Part shown: piece after piece, positions 1 through 9,967 of the stretch
Layout of the letters: each line of letters starts with the position of its first letter
Numbering within the stretch: position 1 is the first letter of the stretch
NCBI GenBank assembly: GCA_014706295.1
Contig: JACSVZ010000007.1
Location: 32,785,875 to 32,849,874 of the forward strand
Direction of reading: 5' to 3'
From: Lycocorax pyrrhopterus obiensis
Taxonomy: Eukaryota > Chordata > Aves > Passeriformes > Paradisaeidae
DNA length: 64,000 nucleotides
The notes under the pieces: model-generated
Database searches by the model: none
Told to the model about the DNA's origin: nothing
Seen by the model: only the letters and a program-made list of their open reading frames with translations
Program-made: the position numbers and the translations under genes

Positions 1-184
1 GTTTTTGCTCGCTTTATACCATTCCGTTTTGTTTTAAACAAACAGGAGAACTGTAAGTGCACATGTTGGTAGTGTGTACCAGAGTTTCAAAAAGATACCG
101 GACTTTTTGTATGCAGGGATTATGTGCAGATGCATTACAGAATTATTTAATTTAATTTAAGTTCATTTCATTTGGGCCTTCCAG
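1..184 (+). other. 3' end of an upstream FMN1 intron
   Basis: This is AT-rich sequence with stops in all forward frames. It ends in a modest pyrimidine stretch and a ccag acceptor just before the exon at 185. No repeat or other gene is seen. Confidence 0.7.
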
Positions 185-357
185 CAGAGTCTGCTTTAAA
201 GGATGACTTCACTGAACGGCTGACTAATTTGGATGTGACAAACAGAGATGAAGATACGTGGGTTCTGGATTGCAGACTGGGGCACTCAAACTCATTTCCT
301 CATTCAAGTGAGAAAGAGATCAACAGAAATGTGTTGCATCTGAGCCTGGAACTGAAT
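185..357 (+). CDS. FMN1: FMN1 internal exon, long-isoform specific
   Basis: This 173-nt exon belongs to the long formin-1 isoform. The acceptor is ccag at 181-184, with a second usable AG three bases on; the donor is gtgagt at 358. The exon enters after one base of a split codon and ends in phase 0. The translation contains TNRDEDTWVLDCRLGHSNSF, which aligns with the mammalian formin segment reading roughly [20 protein letters not shown], followed by an EKE-N-R block and a leucine-rich LHLSLELN end. It should be spliced to the exon at 12042, skipping the alternative first exon. The segment is a poorly conserved linker upstream of the coiled coil, with no catalytic motif. The match rests on memory of the family and synteny with the later exons. 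The exact 5' edge (185 or 188) is uncertain. Confidence 0.75.
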
Positions 358-676
358 GTGAGTAGGACTGTATTCATGCTGTATTGGATTTCAACAAGCA
401 TTTATTATATACAGTTACATTTTTGATATGCATTTATTTTGGGTCAGTCTAAAACCATGTTCCAAAATATCTGACAAACTGCAAAGTTTTGGATGGGATA
501 CAGTTTTCCAGATGGTCTGTGAGTCCATGTGTCTTTGTGCTGCTGAGAGCAATATATACAGAAAATTTCTGAAATTATATAAATAGATTAAGATACATGA
601 TGTGCCATTTCTAAAATCTTGATGGGTGTTTAGTTTAAATTAGTTGCTTCCTGGAAGTGCATTGCAGGAGCAAGCA

Positions 677-701
677 GCGTGTGCATATGTGCACGTGCGC
701 A
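677..701. repeat. 25-nt alternating purine-pyrimidine run
   Basis: Every step from 677 to 701 alternates purine and pyrimidine (GC, GT, CA and AT steps). Such runs can adopt Z-DNA under negative supercoiling. No function is implied. Confidence 0.6.
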
Positions 702-2419
702 GCCCAAGCGCTGGGAGCCATGCTGCTGCTTCTCAGAGTTTTGGAGAAGCAGAACTGGCACTGGAGTCAGACTGGCCATGAGTTTGACAGGAAAAGTTTT
801 GAAACTTCCTGGAGTATAAAGCACTGAAGCTTCAGAGGGCAACCTGAGTTAATCACAATGTCAGGCCAGCTTAATGTAGCTGGAAATACTTACATGCTCC
901 CAGGGTGAGCAGTAAGCAGCCTACAGAGGCATGTTTTGGCAGTAGTTTTCAAATTGGAGGGAGAAGAGAACAGAATGTAGAAGAAGAGGAAAGAAACATG
1001 GAAAGGACTGAATGATTGAAAGAAATTGCTTTAAAGACTAGATTACATAATACAGTTTGTGCAAAGAAACCCTAAGGCAAATTTGTGTAAGAGTGACATC
1101 TATTGGTGGAAATACAAAAAGTTACTTAGGAGTACCCTTAAAATGCATTTCAATGCTTACAGTCACCGTTGGTATTCTCTTGAGCTTGTTATAAAATTGA
1201 TTTCTTGTCCTAACTTTCTTTACTTAAGATAATTATTTAGAATATTCTTGTATCAGTGTGAAGGTACAGGTTTAACCTTGTAGTAAATTGTTGAGATGAA
1301 AACAAATAACTGGATTGAGAGGAACTGTGACATAGCTGTCACAGTTATCACTGCTAGAAATATATACTACAACAGGAAGTATATAGTCCATAAGGATTCT
1401 TCGTCTGCATTTATGAAGTCCTTGTATAGAGCAGAGGAGTTACAAATTAAAGGCATTTATGAACAACATTTTGGGTAACATAAGAGATATCTGAGATTAG
1501 TAAGCAGTTTGTTTCCATCTTTCTTACTTTTTTTTAAAGAAACATTTTATGTCTAAAAATGTAATTAATTGCCTTATGAAAAAATGAAATAATTTCAGTT
1601 TCTTGTAGTTAGCAAGGAGGAATATTTATTCCACTATTTTTAAAATACTCAGAACAAAAGTGTTTAATTTTGATTTAAAAAAGGGTGCTCAACATGGGCT
1701 GATGGACTACTAGGGACCCACCAAGACACTTTATCATGAAGCTCACTCCCTGTGACTCTCTTTCAGAAGAGGACTTTGCGTTGAATTACAGACTCCTTGT
1801 ATCTCCAAGACTATTTTTGTTCTTGAAGATGAGTCCATGGGATTGAAGGAGGAGTTGCCAAAAGAATGATAGTGAGAAGGCTGCTGCAGCAGTTGCTGCC
1901 ATCAGAATCTGTTTGGACTGCAGCACTGCTAGAAGCAGCCTGTAAAAAAGACAGTGGCCAAAACCAGGCTGCACGAGTTGCTCTGGTGACAGCGACCCTT
2001 GGGTGTTCCCTTCCTCTTCAGAATGGGATGTCACACCCAGATATTGTCTTCCCTGTGCAGTCATCAGACTGGACAGCAAGACAACTGTGGTGAAAAAGGA
2101 GCCAGCGTCTGGAGAGCAATTCTGAAGCTAAGATCATGTTCCCAGGAAACAGCATCTAAAATGGACCAATTTATTTACTCACAGTTGTGCTACACCCAGT
2201 CATGTTATCTATGGCCCTTTTCTGCTGTTAGAAGGAAACGTTTAGCCTGACTGATCAAAAGTTTGGCACTATTGTTTTAAAATGCACTTATATTCATAAT
2301 AATAACAATATGAAAAACAAAGCTATTTATTAAATAGCTGTGCTTGTTCTGGATTAGGAGCACCCTAACATTAATGTCTAATATAATTGTGTATGTGCAT
2401 ATGTAGTGTTTGGTTATGG

Positions 2420-3237
2420 AATCATAGAATCATAGAATGGTTTGGGTTGGAAGGGACCTTAAAGATCATCTAATTACACCTCCCCTGCCAGGGGCAGGGA
2501 CATCTTTCACTAGAGCAGGTTGCACAGGGCCCTGTCCAACCTGACCTTCAACACTTCCAGGGATGGGGCATCCAGATCTTCTCTGAGCAGCCTGTCCCAG
2601 AGCCTCACCACCCTCACAAGCAAAGAATTTATTCCTACTATCTAACCTAAACCTACTCTCTTTCAGTTTGAAGTCATTATCCCTTGTCCTAGCAATACAG
2701 GCCCTTGTAAAGTCTCTCTCCGTCTTTATTGTAGCTCCCTTCAGGTGCTGAAAGGTGCTGTAAGGTCTCCCTGGACCCTTCTCTTCTCCAGGCTGAACAA
2801 CCCCAACTCTCTCAGCCTTTCTTCACAGGAGAGGTGCTTCAGCCCTCTGATCATCTTCATGACCCCCCCCTGGGCTCACTCCAGCAGGTCCATGTCCTTC
2901 CTGTGCTGGGACCCCAGAGCTGGATGCAGCACTGCAGGTGGGGTCTCACCAGAGCAGAGCAGAGGGGCAGAATCCCCTCCCTCTCCCTGCTGCCCACGCT
3001 GCTTTGGATGCAGCCCAGGACACACTTGGCTCTCTGGGCTGGGAGTGCCCATGGCTGGGTCATGTCCAGCCTCTCATCCACCGGCACCCCCAAGTCCTTC
3101 TGGGCAGGGCTGCTCTCAGTCTGTCCATCACCATCCTGTGTTGATACCGGGGGTTGCCCTGACCCAGGTGCAGCACCTTGCACTTGGTCATATTTAACCT
3201 CATAATATCCCCATTGGCCCACTTCTCCAGCTTGTCC
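2420..3237 (-). mobile_element. CR1 LINE, 3' part, reverse orientation
   Basis: The left edge reads AATCATAGAATCATAGAATG, the reverse complement of the CR1 3' tail (ATTCTATG repeats), followed by the GGTTTGGGTTGGAAGGGACC block. The element then runs through the 3' UTR into the C-terminal part of ORF2 on the minus strand. It is 5'-truncated near 3237, the usual outcome of target-primed reverse transcription. At about 820 bp it is the longest CR1 copy in the window and carries ORF-breaking changes, so it is a dead relic. Confidence 0.92.
2857..3222 (-). pseudogene. CR1 ORF2 (reverse transcriptase) C-terminal remnant
   Basis: A 121-codon open stretch on the minus strand inside the CR1 copy contains KDLGVPVDERLDM and LPLCSALVRPHLQCC, hallmarks of the CR1 ORF2 reverse-transcriptase C-terminal region. 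The catalytic palm motif and the endonuclease domain are absent because the copy is 5'-truncated, and the frame breaks before the true C-terminus. Overlapping + strand ORFs at 2745-3205 are shadows of this repeat. Confidence 0.85.
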
Positions 3238-6200
3238 ATTATGTTATGGAAAAGATGTTTCCACGTTTCTATTAGCTGGAAGAAAGTAGATAATGTAGAT
3301 GAAAGAGAGGGTGAATGAATACTGCTCTGACAGAAATTTTAAATGCACAATCTACACCAGAAGCATGAAAAAAGATCCTGCATTAGATGTTAAACCTTAG
3401 ACATGGAGAAGATACAGAGATATGGAAGGTAATGAAATAAAATAGAAATGAAACTCCACCCTATTTTCTATACAGCATTTCATCTCAGATTTTAAAAAAG
3501 CATGTAAGTGAGATGTGAAAATGCAGCTAAAATTGCAATTAATAGCTAGTAATTACTTAAGAAATTATGGTAAATTAATGTAACTGTGGATTTTATTTTA
3601 TAAAGCTTTTGTTTAATCTTTAAACTACTGTATCATACTGTAGATGGGGAGCAAAAGGCCTGTTGAAATGAAAAGAAGATGAAAAGAGAGTAAACTAGAA
3701 GAAGAAAAGGATTAAAAATTCATCTTCATTCTTAGTAACACTAAGTGCCAGCCTTTGTGCCTTAATGTACAAAGATCTCACTTAGTTTACTTGCAAAGTT
3801 TGTAGTGATCTTCTGTTCCCTTTGTTACCTGTATGTCTGCTCATAATAACCAGATCAGCCAATACATCTTTCTAGGAGCTCTGTCTCAGATCTACCATTG
3901 CTTTTTCATATGATAGGTTTTACAGGCTAATATTCCATACATTTATTGATACAGTATACAGTATGCACTCCTTCAAAATAGTAAACTGAGTTTCTTAATG
4001 TGCTTTCTGATTTTATAACCATATAGCTATTACAGTGTTTTCTCAAATTCTCTAAAGTAGTCCATATCTTCATGTCAATCAGAATTTAGATGACGATGTT
4101 AAAAAACACTTTGCATTTATAGACGTATTTATACAGACCCCTACACCAAATGTGTCTGGTGTCCACACATTCTGTTAACATCATGTATTGCTGAATTCTG
4201 CTAAGAATTATCATATCTATGTTTCTGCTGCTACATCTAAAATCAATTACTTAAATTTAAAGCAGTTATGTTGGTGATACCCAGATCCCTCAAAACTCAG
4301 GAAAGCTGCTCACCTAATGGTCTTAAGTGAGGTAACAAGGCTGAGAATAATGATGAAAACCAAGGCCTTATAGGTTTTCTTCCATCTTTCCTGCCTTTCC
4401 TATTTTAGACCATTTTTAAACAGTTAAAATACTAAGTATAAAACGAGGTAATCAGCAGGAGAGCCAAACAGGAGAGCAGGGGAATGTTAAAACCATTATC
4501 AATCCGCACAGTAAAAGTTAGGCTGAGGACAGGGCAGAGAGCAGGCTGTGTCAGCTGAACTTTAGATCAGTTCAAGCCACCCAAGCTACAACCAGAGCCT
4601 GCTGCTTCTCAAGGCTCTTCTGAAGCATGATGGAATTGGTGCATATTTGATTCTGTGACTATTTTCAAGAAGTTATGCAAAGTTTTCTAGATTTAAGGTT
4701 CTTTATTTTGAAAAAGCAGTAGAACCTTTATTTTCAGTTTAGCAACCTTGGTGTTTTGCAGAATGTGTCTTTCTGTCCTGTTCATGTTTATCCAGTTTGT
4801 TATTACAGTGATCTGAAAAGGCAATCTGAATAGATAAGGAGTCAGGAAGTGTTGAGCTCTGCCATATGATAGTGGTAGAAATTAAATTACTTCATTCTGG
4901 CTTAATGTGTGTTTTCTTCAAAGCTAGTTTTAAAACCTACTTCAGGTGAGCTCTTAGATACCTCAAGAACAGAACTAGAGTGAGTTGTAGGTGTGACTTC
5001 TGTCTGTGATGAAATGTAGGTCAGAAAGGGTGTGGATTATTAAATGTGCTTTAAACTGTAAGGAAAGGTTGTCCTTTTGTATAATTAGTGCATTGACTGC
5101 CTTGAAAGTTGCTATGACAGGTTTCAAGGGCTTTTCTGAGGCACCAGAAAGTTGTCAGTTTTATGAAGTAAAGAGACTTGTAACATAATTGTAACTGATT
5201 TTTTCTAGAGATTTTGAAGTTGTTCCTTTAGATGCAGTGTTACAGCCTGTTCAGAGAGACTTTCCTTATGAGATAGACTCACCGAGCATTAAAACACTTC
5301 TGCCAACAAACTGGCTCCATCTCATTTTACATCACAACGATGACCTCTTTTTAATATAAAAATATTAAGGGCACATATTGGTGTATGTATTTTACCCAGA
5401 AACACTCTATTGAGTAAGTAACCAATATGTCTTTCATTATCACCTATTGAGTCCCTCAACAAAAGGACTCTCCGCTGGGCTAATAATCAGAATGTGAGAA
5501 GCAGGTCTTTACAAAAGCCTTGTTTTAGGCTGGGAGTTTATGGACTGTGTGGAGAATTTGAGACTGGCTGACTCACTCATTACACTGACTCAGTTTTTGG
5601 TCATTTCTCCAGGCATATATATAGAGATGAGTTTCCTTGTTCATCCTAGAGCTCAAAAAGCTTGAAAATTTCTCCACGCTTCCTAGAGTTTATTACAAAA
5701 AGAGGGACATATAAAGCAGTATTTTCTGCAAGCTTGTGAGATTACGTCTGGTTTTATAAGGTATATTTCTGCTTCTGGGTTTTAAATTATTCACTGTTCA
5801 ACTCTGGGATTTGTGGCACCTCCATGTATTGTATAACTTTAGCCTGACACTCAAAGCACCATCCTTTTCACTACTAATTTGATCCTGGTCTCCTAAATTT
5901 TGTTGGGATGTTGTTTAGACATAAAGTATGAGATTCCTGTTTTAAGTCCACATTTAAACTAAACTTTTCGTAAGTCCATTAAAATCTTAAGTAGTTAAAT
6001 AGTGGCTGTAATCACTAACCTTCTATTTATAGGATTGTTCCAGCTTTTTTATTACAGGGAAGTTTTTTTCTAAGTGTAGGTTGTTGTTAATATAAACAGA
6101 AGAATAAATATTTTGGCATAATCTGAATCGGTATGTTTAGTTTTAAAGGTATCATGAAGTTGTTCGTATAGGTATATTTTTTGTTACTAACTAACAAAAC

Positions 6201-8089
6201 TATTATTGAAAATATGATTTAATGTTTATCCATCATAAGTTAACCAAACCCCAAATAAATAGGCACATAAATAAATAAGCAAGACATAGCCATACAATTT
6301 ATCAGAACAATGAACAATTAATCATGAACATAAAAATAGATGTGCATTTACATGTAGAAAACTTTGGTTCAGTATTGTCACTTTGCCCCATTTATTTTGC
6401 CATAAAATGGAATTTAGAATTGCTTTAGATTTGCCTTCAAGAGATTTTGTCGTGGGGGAAATCACCAGTGCTGAGGTAGCTTCCTTGCACCTGTTTTGTA
6501 AATCCTGGTATTATAAGAATAGGTTGGCATAGGGAGTGATAAGGACTCTGTGTCTCTTTCTTTATGTAGAGCTTCCTTTTGTGATATTAATCTATATTAA
6601 GCCTAGAAACCAGGGGAGCCATGACCCATCAGTTGTTTCTGACCTTGGCACCTGGTGATTAAGCATAGCGGAAAAGCAAGTCTGGAGCCTGCTAAGGAAA
6701 TGCCAGGCAGCAGGGCAGAAGACATTGCTCTATGTTAAATCACAGATAAAGATGGGAATGATTCCAGTGCCCTTTGTCTATAGGTATGCCAGCAGCCCTG
6801 TAATTGAAAAGGTGTCTGTAAGCTTCATCTAAGCCCTTAGTATTACAATCTGATTTTCAGGAAACTTAGTCCCTGCAGGAGATACCAATGACATTTGCTG
6901 TTGAGTTTATGATGTTTTATAATATGTTGAAAAGGCAAACAAATGCTTTTTTTACAGTTTACATTTTTAAACATTAACCCAAAAGCTAAATGTGTTGAGA
7001 TACTTTGTTGTTGCTTGTTGTCTGTAATACTCAGCTTTTCAGTAAATATTTTTCAGTAATCACATACAGTGGTGTGATCTGCAGCTGATTTCCCTGTGAA
7101 AGATAGCTTTCCCATGTTGCTTGCTTAAGATTTCTCATCACAGCTAAATGGTTGACTGTAGAATGACCCTTTAACTTGGATACAAAAAAAAGAGTGGTAT
7201 CCTTGAATTTCTGAGGTACCCATGTGGAAATTTGATTAAACTAATTTCTTAAAGGCCTGGGAATGAGAAGAATATAAAATCCTGAAGATTTGCAGTCTCT
7301 GTAGTTCAAAAAAAAAAAAGTAGCAAAAGTGGAGACTTGTGATGGAAACCTGACCCAAATGTTACTGACTTTCTGAATATCAATAGTGCTTGAGAGTATT
7401 TTGAACTTTCTCTATATGTTTTGATAAGAAAAATACATAGTATCCCTGGTAGGTTCTGTTAATGTTGAGTTAGTTTTGTAGATTTCCTTCAAGTGTTTTT
7501 GTTTGTATCAACTAAATAAATCTCATACATACAGCAGTACAGTCTGTGAAAATTATCACAGAGTATGTCAGCAGAGATGGTTCTGGTTCGGAACGATCCA
7601 AGGCTGGTGCCGTGCAGATGGACAAGGCTGTCCGATTTCTAAACAGTTAATTTGGCCCTCCTGGGCGCTGGCCGCTCTCCGCCGCGCAGCGCTCCCGGTC
7701 CCTGGGCGCGGCCGGAGTCTCTGATAAGTACCTGTGTGCACCTCTCAGCAGGAGCTGTGCACAGCGAGGACAGTGGTAATATGAAACCAGTCTCGTTGGT
7801 TTTTGTTCATGGCCCTGGAGGCTGAAATCTGCATTCCAGATGAAACCTCCAGCAAATCGGAAGAGAGTCTCTTTTTTTCCTGCTTTCCTCGGCTTCAAGG
7901 GCGCTCACCCGAGTTGGCTCTGCCCAGCCGGGCACTGGGGGCTCTGCAAGGGCTTCAGGAGGGGGCATAGGAAACTTCAGAGTCGTTAGCTCGGGTTTCC
8001 ATTTGACATTTTTTGGTGATTATGGATTTACAAAAGAAGTTCTTTATCCGAGTGGAAAGACTATGCAAAGGAATCCGTCAGGAATTTTC

Positions 8090-8575
8090 TGCTGAAAACC
8101 ACCCAGCGCTGGCGCACCGGGACAAGGAAGTCGGGAGCAGCCGCGGCGCGCTCGGCCCGGCGGGGCGGCTGCTGTAGCTGCCGGGCGCTGCGGGCTCGAC
8201 GCGCCGGGAGCCGGGGGCGCGCAGCCCGTCGGGGCGCGGAGCCCCGGGGGGGGACCATTGGCCGAGGCTCCAGCCGAGGTTAGTGCTGTGACAAACCCCT
8301 CTTGTGCGAGGGAACAAGTTCCAGACGCTGCCGAGAACTTTCTTTTTTTTTTACGGTGGGTCGTTTCGCTGCTCCCCTGGCGGAGCGGGGAGCCCCGACG
8401 GCCGGGGCGGAAGGAGCGGCGGCGCGGCGCGGCCCGGCCGGGAGCGCGGGGGGCCGGCGGCCTGCGCGGGCCGGGCCGCCTGTTGCAGCGGCGGCAGCCT
8501 GAATGCGCGCAGCGAGTGTTTGCTCGGCAGTCAGCAGCGCTGCTGGAAGCGAACCGATTCGCTGCTTCACGCAAC
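8090..8575 (+). promoter_or_regulatory. FMN1: CpG-island internal promoter and 5' UTR of the short FMN1 isoform
   Basis: The stretch from about 8100 to 8560 is dense in CpG and G+C, in sharp contrast with the AT-rich flanks, and runs directly into the alternative first coding exon. GC boxes (GGGGCGG) lie at 8162-8168 and 8404-8410, and an inverted CCAAT box (ATTGG) at 8257-8261. No TATA box is visible, as expected for a dispersed CpG-island promoter. The transcription start cannot be placed by eye. Mammalian FMN1 is known to make short isoforms with a different N-terminus from an internal promoter, which fits. Confidence 0.8.
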
Positions 8576-8589
8576 ATGGAAGAACATAA
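8503..8589 (+). promoter_or_regulatory. Upstream ORF overlapping the FMN1 short-isoform start codon
   Basis: An ATG at 8503 opens a 28-codon ORF (MRAASVCSAVSSAAG...) that ends at TAA 8587-8589, 11 bases past the A of the main ATG (8576), in a different frame. If the mRNA starts upstream of 8503, ribosomes translating this ORF would terminate after the main start, so it could lower short-isoform output. Its own context is weaker than that of the main ATG. Translation is not shown by sequence alone. Confidence 0.55.
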
Positions 8590-9967
8590 TGGGATGCCTG
8601 ACTGTAGCGAGCTTTTAGACCTGAAGAACACAGCAGAAAGCAACAATGACTCTCTCACTACATTTTCTGTGAAAACACTTTTTGGATTTACAACCAAGTT
8701 TGAATCTACAGCTCCCGAAGAAGAAACAGTGCTTAAAGCATTTCAACCTTTGCACAGCAATATAGATACTCATGCTAACACCTGGCATGAGAGGAATGAT
8801 AATGGTTGTAATGAGAACTCAGAAAATCAGCACAGCGTGAATAGTACCAGTGGCCAAGCTGACCCAATGTCTGGCAGGCAAGCAGGCCTGGAGCTGGAGT
8901 TAGCTGACCAAAACGAATTACTTCTTCAGCATTTGAGGTTTGTTCAGACTTCTTTGTCTGAACTGGACAATGATGACAAGGATGCTATTCTTGTACAAGG
9001 TACTTTGGTTCATACAACAAGTGACACAGAATCGGACACGGAGAATAAGGATCTAGACACCGACGAGAACAGTGCAAGCAAATATGGGCTAAAAAATGCT
9101 GCTTTGTATACTGAGGCCTTGGACAATAGCAGTCAAAATAAGGAAGAGTCAGAATCAGAAGGGCACAGCAACAGTGATGACACTGTGGATACAGATGACA
9201 CTGAGTTACGCCCACCGTTCTCTAAGCAGCTCACAAAAGAACTGGACAGTATTCTAGAGTATGACTCCAATGGAAAAGACAAAATGTTAATGGATGAGCA
9301 ATTCACTCGTTTTCTTGCTACAGGGGAATGCCCTCAAGAACTTTCAGATGAAGAACAAAGACCTTCAGCTGATAATATATCACTCCAAAAAACAGCACTG
9401 GCTGAAAAGACTTTCCAGCTGCCTGCTTTCTTTAGTGGACTGCGTGTGAGGAAAAAGGGACTAACCACAGAAGATGGGGAAACTGTTACAGAAATTAAAC
9501 CAAGGGAGAATGATTTAGCTCTGCTTAAATTACGACAGCCTGTTAAGAAATCCAGTATTGCATCAGGTTTGACCATTAAAAAAAAATCATCTGAACCTAA
9601 AGCAAATCCCACTTTCCTAGAACAACTCTCGCACTTGTTAAACATAGACGTCTCCAAGAATGAAGATAGAACTGAGGACTCTGGTGAGGGATCTGGGGAG
9701 ACCGAGGACAGTGATGAAGCTCAAGAGAACAAAGCCTCCAGCAAAAGAGAACCACGATTTCCCTCTGAGGAGATAAAATCAAGCCCTGCTGAATCTGCAC
9801 TGGATGCCTTTAAAGCTTTATTCACGCGGCCTCCCAAGAAAGAAACAACTGCAGATCCTTCAGAGCTGGAAGCCCTAAAACGCAAAATGAGAAATGAAAA
9901 AGAGTCCTTGAAAGCTGTATTTGAAAGGTCAAAATCAAAACCTGGGGATGGACCATCAGACAAATCT
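8576..9967 (+). CDS. FMN1: FMN1 alternative first coding exon (short, isoform IV-type N-terminus)
   Basis: The exon encodes 464 residues and ends at a GTAGGT donor (9968) in phase 0, matching the acceptor at 12042. ATG 8576 has A at -3 and G at +4 and is the first ATG in this frame; the open frame reaches further up only through non-ATG codons. Residues 31-42 (SVKTLFGFTTKF) and the GTLVHTTSD motif match the human FMN1 short-isoform N-terminus, as does LPAFFSGL at 282-289. The middle is rich in Ser, Asp and Glu, with many acidic SD/DE clusters. Residues about 425-455 (PSELEALKRKMRNEKESLK) look like a charged helix. No enzymatic domain is present; the family literature links this N-terminal half of the short isoform to alpha-catenin and adherens junctions. 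The frame stops at TGA 9974 only by reading into the intron. Confidence 0.93.

Larger units (their letters stand above)
358..8090 (+). other. FMN1 intron, upstream of the internal promoter
   Basis: This 7.7 kb stretch holds one large CR1 relic (2420-3237) and otherwise mostly unique AT-rich sequence. A slightly GC-richer patch at about 1840-2200 has overlapping short ORFs on both strands but no recognisable protein. A small CpG-rich block at 7655-7720 precedes the main CpG island. No exon was recognised; a noncoding 5' exon of another isoform cannot be excluded. Confidence 0.7.

Noticed and set aside
2745..3205. Plus-strand ORFs of up to 150 codons
   Set aside because: They lie antisense within the CR1 copy at 2420-3237.
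8302..8618. Plus-strand ORFs in other frames over the CpG island (8302-8502, 8304-8618)
   Set aside because: They are Gly/Ala/Arg-rich translations of GC-rich 5' UTR, with no conserved words and overlapping the true FMN1 frame.
8044..8697. 217-codon minus-strand ORF across the CpG island
   Set aside because: It is Arg/Pro/Ala-rich, as expected when GC-rich DNA lacks stops. It is antisense to the promoter and real exon and has no recognisable domain.
8985..9963. Minus-strand ORFs opposite the alternative first exon
   Set aside because: They are antisense shadows; the sense frame has FMN1 homology and matching splice phase.
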